A DNA stretch of 64,000 nucleotides from Diprion similis (lineage: Eukaryota; Arthropoda; Insecta; Hymenoptera; Diprionidae). How positions within the stretch are numbered: the stretch's first letter is position 1; each line of letters begins with the position of its first letter. The notes beneath the pieces were generated by a model. That model had not been told where the DNA came from. It did not search any database and saw only the letters and a list, made by a program, of their open reading frames with translations. This document shows positions 25,338 through 37,400 of the stretch, piece after piece. Position numbers and translations under genes: made by a program. The stretch is from positions 6,331,501-6,395,500 of the forward strand of contig NC_060106.1 of assembly GCF_021155765.1 (NCBI RefSeq), given 5' to 3'.

Positions 25338-25981
25338 TTAACTGGTTAACTGGTATTCTATCATATGTGTACAAAAAAAATATCGTGCCGATTCTGGTTT
25401 TGTATCACATATGTACAATTTTAAATAACTTTTTAAATTTTCAACATATTTCCATAAAAATTGGCATACCACTGTTTTTTGGGATGCTCTATCCAATTAG
25501 ACCATCAGAATGATGAAATTCAAAATGTCGGCCTAAGAATGCGTCATCAAACGTGGCCAGTTTTGAATAACTTTGATAAAATTCGAATATGTTGCCTGAA
25601 AATGGTGTCATTGGATACGTGCATTTTCAACTGTTTATATTTTTTACCCCTCATAGTTAGCTGGTGAAAATTTCACGACCCCAGAATGTACCGGCAAGAA
25701 GATCACGGAAGTATTTGACACTCTTGGGTTTTTTTTCCAATTTTTTATTTTAATTTTATCATCATCATTTTTTTCAATTTTAAAAACAATCTTGTATGTT
25801 AGTTTTGTTCGTTTATTCTTCAGGATTTGTTACAGTAAAAAATTATTTCAAGACTTTACGGGAATGGAATCAGCAAAATCAAAAAACCACCAGCATCAAA
25901 TTATTATGTACTTTGGTGTATAATTTGCTTTACCAGTTTTGGCACAAATGCTGGAAAAAAGCCTACCAGTTAGCCGGTTAA
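25338..25981. mobile_element. TTAA-flanked non-autonomous DNA transposon relic, about 640 bp
   Basis: TTAA at 25338-25341 is followed by CTGGTTAACTGGTA. At the other end TACCAGTTAGCCGG precedes TTAA at 25978-25981. The inner terminal repeats match 12 of 14 when one is reverse-complemented. TTAA target duplications are the signature of piggyBac-type elements. No transposase frame survives; only 60-70-codon open fragments are present. Confidence 0.5.
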
Positions 25982-28570
25982 GGTTAGCAAAATAATACGT
26001 AATAAGCTTTTCTTGCGTATGATAATGAAAGTTAAATAAGTCGTTTAAGCAAATATTGAAGTGCCAACATGTTGTTAATACTAATCTGTTAATCACAAGC
26101 TACTCGCCTAAAGATAAGACTTAGGAAGGACCGGAACAAGTTGGATTTTTGATTCATCACAATTTACGAAATATTGATAAAAATTGAAGAATGTTTTTGA
26201 ATAATTTTCTCAAAAAATTTGAGTGTCTGCAGCCTCTTCCTAAACATGTTACGATTACATCTTTCATATTTGATACATGTTTTATTTCTACTTCAATGAG
26301 TTTATCAGAGTTTATGAAAATAATTTATTATACTGTGATGAATTGTAGTTACGAACAGATGTAAAAAGTTTAAATTATGGGATGAAATTTGCATTAATTA
26401 ACTACCGTTCTCATCTAAGCAGGCTACATGAAATTTACTATTCTAAGAGCTTTATAGAGCAATTATTAGTTATTAATAATTATAATTAATGCACAAATGA
26501 TTGCCCGTACCATCTTGGTACCGTGCTATAAGTAGAGCATGATTGGAAGAGCCAATGACATGGGAAATTCTTCGTTGGCGGCGCCACTGCATTTTTGATG
26601 TTGATTCAAATGCGCTTTAATAAGTGACTCCTTCTTAGTTTCAAAAATGTATGGTATGATGTGGAAATGAACAATCATCGATTGTTCATCGATACATTTA
26701 AATGTCTAAACACACTTTAAACTTGGTCATATATCATCACTAAAATTTTATAAATTTTAATGACAAGTGTACTATATAATAATTCAACTATGATTTAAAA
26801 ATATTACTCTTTCATTTGTTGGTATTTTTAATTTATGCTATGTAATACCGTAACATTTTAGACTTTATTTATGAAGTATTAAGTGGTGTTCCAGTAAGTT
26901 TGCGTAAGGAAACCTTCAATTTAAGATAACTAAATACAATATACAGAATATGTGGTATTGGATTATATCAGACACTTTGTCAGTTTATATAAACAGTTTA
27001 TTTATTATTCTTAGAAATGTTGCATCATTTAACAACATTTAAGTTATTTTTCAAAATTAATGTATGTTTAAAAAAAAAAAAAAGAAATGACAATGAAAAT
27101 CTTCCACTTGTGTAGCTTTAATTCATGTAGTTGAGAAAATTGAATAAGTTCAATATTTGGTTGTTTGAAATTCAAGTTCGTTCGCTCGTATTCGTTCGTT
27201 CCTTCTTCTTTTACATAATTACATTGGTACTTTTCAGTTGCATCAATGACTGACTGATTAACTGTACACAGCACCTCTCTATCACACACCAAGCTTCACG
27301 TTCGTCTACTTAGACTTTTGAGTCAAGCCAAAGCCGGTCGGTCGTCTGTCAGCCCAGAACTATTCTAGTACTAGAATAGTACCAGAATAGCAAGCTGGGA
27401 AATGAGAATAAGAGGAGCCAAGAAAGTCGAAGGGGAGAGGACCAGAGAAGACTGTTAAAAAAGTGGAGAGGGATCGGCACTGGCTTGTCGCATAGCAATG
27501 AGCAAAAAGGTATAAACTCGTCCACCATTTCCTCAGAACCCTACAAAATCATTTGTACTTTTTATCACAATCAGTTTGTGATGAATGGTAACAATAACTA
27601 CTATCAATGATTGATCGTATTGCAATGATTAGCAAAGCAGACTCAGACATGCCAAACAAATTACAAGATTTGGTTATTTAATGCCAGCAAATTCACTGAT
27701 TCAAAATTCGATGTCCAATTTAGATACTGATAAAATAACAGATAAAAAAAAAAGTCAGTATCAAGCAAAGTGATACGTGCAATAAGTTCATCGATTCGAT
27801 ACATTTCAATTTAGATATTAGACATGGATACAGAAAAACCTTGAGATGTATACTGATCAGTTCTTTTGAGGACAAATGATGAGTAGAATAGAACTTTTCT
27901 AAGGTCGTCTTTGAGCTTGAAGGTACCAAGGTTGATTGTGGTCTTGTAAATAGAACTTTACATTTACGACTGAGTTAAACGGTATAGACGGCATTGAACC
28001 AACGTGACGAATAGTTCTTTCATTTTTATGCACAGTTAAAATTTTACACCTACTTATCGACGAAATAAGAAGTATAATAAATAATGTGTTATACATTTCC
28101 TGTACATAATAAATTTCCAGATTCCAATCGTATTTTTCAGTGATTAAAGTTTTTGTTCAACACGTTTAGCAGATAAATTATTTGCTAAATCCTTTTTCAC
28201 GCTTCATTAACCAGCGTGATAATAAAACGCATAATTTTCTTACCCAGGTGATTACTCGGGTAAAAACATTTCCCTTCACATATTATTATCATGTCAATAT
28301 GACAATATGATTTGCATACGAAAAGACTCAATCATTCGTTCCCGAGTATAATATAAAGCTTGTCTAGCTACAATATTTCGTTGAATCTAACTATCGTAGT
28401 TATTATTACCATTATCACTATACTCGTATGTGAAAATTGCCAATATTCATGCTTTGGCAATCACTACTATCAGCGATCTTGTTATCATCGTGGCAACAAT
28501 CGCAACTGACAATTGCCAATATTCACAGTATTTGACCAGAATTTTTTTTTTTTTTTTAATTTGTCCTTAC
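25982..28570. other. Non-coding, with a GC-richer patch at 27.15-27.5 kb
   Basis: AT-rich sequence except for a patch at about 27150-27500 with CGTTCG-type repeats, a perfect 22-bp palindrome (27359-27380) and purine-rich plus-strand DNA. The patch could be an untranslated first exon or promoter of the gene to its left. No start codon with a good donor joining the exon at 24976 was found. Confidence 0.4.
27359..27380. repeat. Perfect 22-bp palindrome
   Basis: The sequence at these positions equals its own reverse complement (half-site ACTATTCTAGT). A further partial copy, ACCAGAATAG, follows immediately. Confidence 0.85.
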
Positions 28571-28634
28571 CTATATTGGATTTGTGAAAGTAATTTCTCG
28601 AATGATTTCAGTGAATATTCGAGTAACGCTTTTC
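28571..28634 (-). CDS. Candidate small internal coding exon, gene unknown
   Basis: On the minus strand a long pyrimidine-rich tract ending TTTACCAG precedes 64 bases, then TATAG|GTAAGG. Entered in phase 1 it reads KALLEYSLKSFEKLLSQIQY, a helix-like sequence, and leaves in phase 2. It joins in phase to the candidate exon ending at 35113. It does not join directly to the exon at 24976 because the phases differ, so an intermediate exon would be needed if they belong together. It could be an untranslated exon or chance. Confidence 0.35.
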
Positions 28635-31151
28635 CTGGTAAATAATTATTAAGATTGAGAATGACAAACAAAAGGTATGTATGATTTGCGATTTGTAGAA
28701 AAAAAAACTTATAGTAAGATCTGCAGTATAGCGTCGTTTTAAACAATAAGATAACGTTTTCCAGACATGATTTGAAATTGATACCGCAAGTCCATGAACC
28801 AAAGACGAGGACGAACGGCCAGAGATGCTCTGCGGTGATAAAAGTAAAGTTCATACCGTCCAGGTTGTCATGATTATGAAGCAAGCGCTAACAATGCTAA
28901 TGAACACCGTTCACTTGAATTTACTCGGCGCTCCAGTACTCGGATATATTAGGAACGGCACGAGTCAAAAATAAGGCTACAGGATATGTATTATACTAAT
29001 ATCAGATGTATAATAAACGGGAAATGATTTTTGACTAAGGTCCGGTATTTCTCTTCGACTTTAATCCAAGCTTAAACCTAAACAAGAGACTTTGACAAAA
29101 ACAAAGTTCGACAAACAAGGATGGGAAGGAGTAAAGAAATTACGGTTTTTAGATGAATCCTACGATCCTTTCGGATTATTCAAATTAAAGAAACTGATAA
29201 TTGCGCTGTTTTACACGCAAATCGACTGATCGTAGCGCAGCATAATACATCGCATTTCGACGAAGTAATAATAATGGCAATAACAGACAGAACAACGTTA
29301 TTATATTTACAAGAAATTAAAAAAACAATCAACGAACTAGAGGGAAAAATGGTCAAAGAATTGTATCGATATAGATGGGAAAGCCGGCACATCAAATTTC
29401 ACGGACATAGGTACCTAAATAAAACGTGTAACTATAACAATCATGCGTGAACAGTATAAATGATTTAAATCATAAAATATTACAATTTTTCTTTTTAAAC
29501 TAAATCGTATATATTTGAAAATGGCACTATGCGCGTGAATGAACCGAAGCTGGCAGCCAGAGTTAGCAGCCAAACGTGTTAAACTTTTTGGAAACCGAAA
29601 AATGTAAAATTAGGTATTGGCAGGGTTCAAGGTAGTTTACAAAATTTCGATTTTCGGACTTGAATACCTTATTGGAATGAATATTAAAACGTTTTGCTGG
29701 AAATTCTAGCTGCTGCCTTCAGCCTCGTTGCGCGTGATAACTTAAGGTGTACATTGCAGATACCTCGATTGAACAAATCATTTGCACAAGAGATGCGTTA
29801 TGTAGGTATTGCAGATTCATTGTACATACACGCACTCTCACTCTTTCTTTATAATCTTCAACGTTTATAAATAAGTTTCAGAATAATATATACTCAGTGG
29901 TAATTTTCAGACTAATAGTAAGTTGATACCAGTTTCGCATAAAATCAATCTTTGAGATGCGAACGGACGTCAATCGGGTTACTATATTTAACGGCAACGA
30001 TGCAGAGCGTAACAATCAAAGTTAGTAGATACCGTTGAATCGACTTGAATGTCGCAACACATCTAATTTTCCTGCAATATGCTCATACATAAGCATAGTT
30101 ATATCGAACGGGGATTTAAAGGAAATTTAAATATTCGTGTACCGGCGATACTCGATACTTTTCTCATTCAGGTTTGATCAATATATACTTATAAGTTTTC
30201 GTACTCGTTCGTTGCGTACATCAGAAGCAGCAGAAGCGGCAGCAGCGGCAGTAGCAGCAGCGGCGGCGTGTGCCAGCTACTTACAAGTTCAAATAATAGT
30301 AACTAACGAACGAGCGAACGATAATTTGAACGTTGAATAATGACTAATACGCATTTGTTCGATTCATATGGGCAACTTCATTCCGTACATTGATTAAATA
30401 TACCGAACAATGTGAATATAGATTGTAGAAGCACCGCAACCGGGTGGCGGCATCGTACTGAACTTAGCAGCAGACGAATAATTCGAATCCGCGCAACGTT
30501 GCGAAACTAGGATATTATACGTATAGGTATACACATGCTGTATATACGTGTGTAAAACAGTTCAATTTTGTCGCAATTTTGTCTGTATGTATGTACATTT
30601 CAACGTCCATTTGTGTTAGTTAACAATATCTATACAGACTCGGGAGGTACCGACCGGTATGTACTCGGGTACTAGCGGAAAACCAAGACGAGTATCGAAC
30701 CTTCGAGAAAACTGGGAGGGATACGCGCTTGCGCAACGAATCAACCCTCCTCAGCTTCGTGCTTCTATATAACCGTATCTATCTATATTCTATACCGTAT
30801 ACGCCGCGGCGTCGACCCGACGTTCCGCATATACCTATAATACCAACATTTACGCCGATGCGAGAAATCTATATAACAATATTCTTAATATGTAGAAATC
30901 GCCGGTCCGTCGCTTCTCCCTCTATCTATTTCTTTCCACACTATCATCGAACAAATACATTAGGTAATCTTTTCTAAAGAGTTGTATACACGAAAGTACG
31001 GTATTGCACTGTTTGTTTTACTCTCCAAATGTATCTTACGTTACGGATAGGACATCCGAAGCGGATATACATTTTTTTTTAATTTCATATTTCGAATACA
31101 CCAGAAGTGGCTCATTGGGCTCATTTTTCAGTTATCAACGTTGGCATATAG
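28635..31151. other. Non-coding, with a CpG-richer patch around 29.5-31 kb
   Basis: Contains an interrupted AGC/GGC trinucleotide run at 30226-30268 and, on the minus strand, a CGTTCG-rich stretch ending at a good GTAAGT donor (last base 30285). That would suit an untranslated first exon. Plus-strand poly-Ala frames across the repeat are not considered genes. Confidence 0.4.
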
Positions 31152-31463
31152 GTATGTCTCCAAATATCGATGTCCGCGTATATCGAACACGAAACGAAAA
31201 AGGGCTTAACAGCCCTCTTCTGTACACAATTCTGAATTAAAACACTTAAATCCGTTTTCATTTAGCGCAGAAATAAAGAAATTGTATTCTACGAATTTAC
31301 TATTGCGATTTCATTGAATCCGTGTAATTTCTTTATTTCTGCATTAAATGAATATATTTTGGAGTGTTTTTGTTCAGAATTGCGTATAGAACGGAGCTAG
31401 GTTGTTGAGCCGTTTTTCGCATTTCAGATACGTGCATGGACTTCGATATTTGGAGATATATAC
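31152..31463. repeat. Long inverted repeat (hairpin), about 135-nt arms, 42-nt loop
   Basis: Left arm 31152-31283 and right arm 31326-31463 are complementary over nearly their whole length. The best block is GCAGAAATAAAGAAATT pairing perfectly with its complement at the top of the stem (31267-31283 with 31326-31342), followed by CACAATTCTGAA, ACGAAAAA and CTCCAAATATCGA blocks toward the base. Mismatches are spread along the arms. A MITE or hairpin-RNA gene are the obvious readings. It is unrelated in sequence to the hairpin at 22.2 kb. Confidence 0.75.
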
Positions 31464-34400
31464 GTCACCGTCGAAATCGACCAAGGCACCCCGTTAAAAG
31501 ATGTAACGACAATGTCGGCAACTTGATGTTTATTCGATATTCGAATTATCATTAGTTTGGTGGCGTATTCCAATTTCAAGTATCAATATGATTCGCATGT
31601 TTTGAGCATAGTATCGTCAATGTGGCAGTGCAAATAATGATTACTTTACATTGAGGATTGAAATAAATGCTTGATGTAATTCCGAGTGATTTTGAGTTTC
31701 TTGCCAATCTGAAGAAACTGTTTTTCGACAATCAGTGATATCTAAAGACTAACCGTCATACTAGTGATGATAAATTGTATATCTTGTATTGTTCTAATGA
31801 AACAACAGAATCTTGATGTTTTTACCAATCCTTATGACACCATTGACATCACATTATCTGACACATTTCAAAGAATTATTGACATAAATGTAAAATGCAC
31901 AATGAACTACAAGGATATACTAATTTCAGCATAAAATTCCAATATTTTGTACGTAAATTACGTTCAACGGTGTCTGCCAGACTTTGCCATTTCGTTCACG
32001 AGATTGAACAAATAGTTTTTTTTTTCACATTTTCGTGTGCTTCTCTCTGGGAAAAGTCCATCTCGATTCACTTCAGACCATTTTGCACACAACATATCGT
32101 CCGAGACCTTATTCGACACGAACTCATCATGCACAGGTATTGTTCAACGCGTATTTATTTTTTAAATAACACCCGTGTAGAATGAGTCCGTAGCAAGTAA
32201 TGTCGTATCAAATGACTCTGTGTGGATTAAATTAGTGTACAAAATGGCCTGATCGTGAGGCGAAAAATTGCCCTCTTATTTCTTTTCTCTCAAACAAACT
32301 CATCTATAATATAAACACACTTGAATTCCAGAGAATAACTTTCTGGTACTTTGGACAGTGTATAACATACACGCACGCGTTAGGTTACATAGCATATACA
32401 TATCAGTGATATCTCTTACGAACATAAGATGCGTTTATATGATGCACGTTTGATACCCACCAATCTTTCCATGATATGTATGTACCGTATACATATACAT
32501 AATATGTAGATGTAATAACTCACTTCCGGTTCCATTCCGTAGATGTAAAGATACGCTGACGTGCATACGAGATGAAAGCCATAATATCCGCAAATTATTT
32601 CCTCTTAGCGTTGTATGCCTATGTATGTGTGTAGTTATAATGAGATGCATCGCATTGCATTCACATACATGCATTCAAACGTCTCTCATTGTCATTCTAC
32701 ACAATTACGACAGGATATGCGAATTTGTATATTTTTGAAAATTTACAACGGCCAATATAGCGAGGAAGACAAAGAGAAAGAAATAGAGAGAGAGAGAGAG
32801 AGAGAGATAAGAGAATGACGGAACAAGAGGGCGATATACTAGTTATACACATATGTGCATGTCTAAAGTTCAAACGACGTGCAGTACATGTGCTGTATGA
32901 ACATAAACAATGCACCCGCGTGTATCTCGTATATTCAGTGTGAGTGGTACAGATCTTACGCATGCGAATGAATAAACGTTTGTTTGTATGGATGGCAAAG
33001 CAGTCTATAAAGAACAATGATTGAGCCTGAGCTCTGCGACCATGAAGAGTATATATTTTTGCGTTTGCGCAATTTCATTAAAACCGTTTCCTTGATAAAT
33101 ATGATAACCCCGTGTTTGATTAGACAAACGAGATCAAACTGTAAGTGAGGCTAGTCGCAGTAGGTCTAACCGTTTCACATGTTATATAAAGTGATTGGTC
33201 AAAGACCTTTTAAGAAGCGATTGGAAAAGTGACCAATGAAAATCGATCGCACAGCATCCAACTATTTACAAATGAAACAGAGTAATTTAGTTCGTCGAAG
33301 TTGTTCGGTATTTTAGAAGCTGTGATAGAACAGTTGTATCAGGCGAAAATTTTCCAAGCTTTAATTAATTATTATTCCAGTAAAAATGGAAATGAAGAGA
33401 ATACCTGCACAACTTATAATTCTTATTAAATATATATACATTTGTCGTTACTAATAATTACACTATTTTATATATTACGTTGATAACTCTTCTATACTAG
33501 ATCTTCGAATTCTGTTTAAAAATTTTGAATTCATTTCATACGCCAGTTATGAGGTATGATACCGTCATGCTATTCGTACAACGTACATCAATTTAAAGTT
33601 AGTTGAAAAAGAAATAGTAGCAGTTGAATAATACTGCTCCTTGAGTATAAATTATGGATTAAAATCAACTATAAGGTAGATATATCACTACATCTCAAAT
33701 GAATTATTATGATTCACAGAAAATAGATGTTACTGGATAAAAAAAAATTAATAATTGTGTTGTTTACAACAGGTTTGCAGCAGTTACCACATTTTAACCC
33801 TCGTGATCATTCGTAGCGCAAGGACGGTTCGACATGTTTAACATTATGGATTAGTATTATATAACCCTCATCCGACTTTGGTAACACGCACCTATTTTAC
33901 TTCAGACTTCGAGTATGCATTATACATACGCTCGCCCTAGATATATTATTATTTCTTATCTTATACGAAAAGTAATTTTTTTCCACGATAAGAGTAGCGC
34001 CGTGCTGTTCACATCTGTGTCTTACGACAAGACGGATGCGTACATATATAATAATATAAATATATAGATTCAAAATCAGACGTCTGAATACCCTAAGATG
34101 TAAAAAAATTTCAACGCCAATCATGTAATTTCAATATTTATACACATAATGTAAAAGTTCTAATTTATTTTCACGTACTTATAAACCCCTGGCATACGTG
34201 AAACTGTGCCTTAAAGAAAGAATGATAAAATCTACAATGTATCCATGGAAACGATAATAACACAATATGGTGCAATAATGTAGACATCGTGACACAACTC
34301 GACGATAATCTTAGCAATTTTTTCAACGTCCTCCTCATAGTGTTTATATATCTCGGTTTATATAACAGGTAGGTTTTATTATATACGTTGCAGTTCTCCT

Positions 34401-34800
34401 CGAATCGTCCGCCGCAGAGATTTTTTTCGTATACATCGTCATTCCGAGGAGGTGGAATATTTTCACTTTCAAGAAGAATACAACGAATAAACGATAATAA
34501 GAATAATAATAACAGTACAAGTTAAAAAATTAAGAAAATTAAAAGAATTACTAAACAACAACAACAACAAAAACTTATCCCAGAAAAAATTCATTTTACC
34601 TTATATGCATATTATAAGTGTAATAATATTCTACTTTGCAATTATAATAAACCTAAACAATTTATCGCCGTATAAATGAATTCGTTTGAATAATTGTACA
34701 TGTTTTGAGGAGACTTTTGTAACGACGTGTACGCACTTTTCCAGTAGACATTACGTACACACTATACATAGTATATTTCACACGCAAGTAAATGATAGAT
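31464..34800. other. Non-coding AT-rich DNA
   Basis: Includes a (GA)n microsatellite at about 32785-32807. Small open frames are present on both strands but none has convincing splice signals or composition. Confidence 0.5.
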
Positions 34801-35198
34801 AGAGAGATGCGTGAGCTTGCACGCACCGAGTAGATATACATGTATAAGTATAATGCACATGATGGTAAAGCTGTGATGAATGTTCGTCTACGCGCTGTTA
34901 TGTGTATTTAAAGCTTATCGCGCCCCGTGACGAAGTAAGGAGCGGGCTAAATAACGCGAACCCCAAGACAGAATGTGGTTGACAAAATAGAGAACAGACA
35001 TCTCTCGGTGAGCCGTGAGCTGATGGTAGGTTATAGCCAGCTCGTGAGTGATTTGGAACGGCGACGATAATAGAACAGCTAAGCACTTTGTTGAAAACAT
35101 TCGACTACTTACCTGAGGGGATTTCGATAGTCTGTTTCAAGAGTTGCTCGTGCAACTCCGTAGGAGCAAGTCATTGTTGTTGATCTCTAGCGGTCTAG

Positions 35199-35237
<39 letters not shown>

Positions 35238-35354
35238 TGGGTAGGTATAATGATCGAGAGAATTGCTGAATGAACCTAATAACGATTATACATGTGTACC
35301 TTGTATCGTTTTTACAGTAGACACATGCTGGGATAAATTACACACATGTGCACG

Positions 35355-35403
<49 letters not shown>

Positions 35404-37400
35404 CCTGTGTGAAATGAACAAATGTTTAGTTACGTAAAAGAAGACAAGTGTGACCATTGAAGAAACACGCCAGATCTACGCCGTTCGCACATTAAAATAC
35501 CCGTCCAAAGGCGCAGGCGACGGGCCAAATTCTTGGTGCCGGTTGGACGGATAAGAAAGAATTCGAATGACGATAAATTGTTATTTACATGTGAACGAAT
35601 CAATTAATTAAATACATGGGTTGTAAAGTAAGGAAATAAACACATAAGTCTCGTTAAGAATGATAATATTTATTGGTTTGTTATACCGTTTTTCGTTTTA
35701 ATTTCTTTCTTTCTTTCGTTCCTTGTTTCTCCTTTCATCGGACAGATCGATGTTGTACATATATATATTTATATATATATATATGTATAAATTATTTCAG
35801 CTGTTTACTCGTAAGTCACCGAGCGTGGAGGGAATTTCAAACGTGTAGGTAATCGATGAAATGAACAATTTTAGACGCGATTCAACTGCGAGTGCGCGTG
35901 ATCTATTTAAGTATATATATATATAATATAAGTATATATATATATATGACATATGGTCGTTGAGCCTTGGCGATCTTGATCTTGCGCACACAGATCACAC
36001 GCTTTACACGGCTCGTACCTTCGAAAAGTCTACCTTTCATCGCTTTGCCGCTGTAGCCGGTAGAAGTTTCATTTTACGATTAGTTGACGAGCGCGTGGTT
36101 TTGAGTCACGTGCGTCGCCCCACCTTGTTATATATATATATATATACGTATATACAATACATACACACACACACACCACACATACGCGAGCGCGTGCGTA
36201 TTTTAGAGCCTCTCTATAACCTTCTTTCCTTAGATTGAGAATTCGCGCACGCGGGTTCGTCTAACTTTGAAGCTTGAGAACTTTAGATAGATAGCGTACA
36301 TTATATACTGCATATATACTCACGTATGTAGACGTAATCAGAGGTAGAGCTTCACTATACATAACGACCGCAGTTTGTCTAGCTTAAACCTGTATCAAGT
36401 CTTAGAAAAAAAAAAAGAAGAGAAACAGCGATGCATCAGTCAGGCACATGTGACGAATGTATTGCATTGTGAAAATTTGTCAATTTTTTTTTTTTTATTT
36501 TACAGTCCAACCGATACAGAAACTTTCAACTTTTCTTCAATATTGTCACATTTTTTAAGTATATAAATAATTTTTCGGTCATACAATATTCAATTACGAT
36601 TATTTACTGAATGTAGAAAAAAAATGCAATCAAATCTAAACACACCCCGCCATTTTCAATCTCCGGTAAGTAAATATCTTCGAATTATGAATTATATAAT
36701 TATCGATAAATTGCATATATATATATATATAAGATAACGAAAAAGAGGTAAACGTATATGAAGATAACATATACAAATATACTGAAAACGAATTTGATCG
36801 CGAGCTACCGCGGGTAACAATCGTACAAGATAATCAACCGTCGAACAATTTACAAGGTGATGTGTATCGTACGTGGGTGGACGCCATTTTGGAACCAGAA
36901 AACGGTACGAGCTTCAAGAGTTACGTTTAATTGCGCTGCGCGTGACAAAACCGCAGGACATGATGTTAAAAACGAAATTGTTGAATTAAATCATTTGCGT
37001 TCAATTCCGATTTATGAGAAAATTCCCGATTCCAGTCAATAACGAGACTCCAACGGCTGCAATGCAGAGACTCGGCTAACAATAAGCTGCTGTTCAAAGA
37101 TCTGAACCTCCCTGAGCGCGTGCACCGAACCTCGTGGTCGTTCACGTGCTATTTATGAATAACTTCACACACACACTCTATGTACGTATGCATGTATCTA
37201 TGCTTCTGCTCATCTAGTTGCGCTTATTGGTATGTGCCAGGCACGACACACGTTACACGCGTATCTCCCGTTCAACTGTTCTGCACTATATGTATGCATG
37301 CATGCGTGCATGTATGTATGTATGTATGTATGTATATATGTAACATACGTGTGGTTGGGAAATGATATATAAATATACGTGCGCGTATAATGATGTATGA
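34801..37400. repeat. Microsatellite-dense cluster
   Basis: Within 2.6 kb: (AT)n 35200-35235, (GA)n 35361-35399 flanked by CACACAG and CTGTGTG, AT tracts near 35758-35785, 35913-35947, 36128-36146 and 36716-36732, (CA)n near 36160-36178, and an ATGT/ATGC tetranucleotide run 37289-37340. Between them lie CpG-richer unique segments. Confidence 0.8.
35113..35151 (-). CDS. Candidate coding exon end with a strong donor
   Basis: On the minus strand CCTCAG|GTAAGTAG is close to an ideal donor. One frame before it reads ELHEQLLKQTIEIPS and leaves in phase 1, joining in frame to the candidate exon at 28634. That frame has a TGA only four codons farther upstream and no good acceptor, so its start is unresolved. 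Another frame starts at an ATG (MTCSYGVARATLETDY) and leaves in phase 2. It may simply be an untranslated first exon. A small stem-loop (GAGTTGC-ACGA-GCAACTC) lies inside. Confidence 0.3.

Noticed and set aside
30137..30340. Plus-strand ORF with poly-Ala
   Set aside because: Generated by an AGC/GGC trinucleotide repeat; no splice or promoter support.
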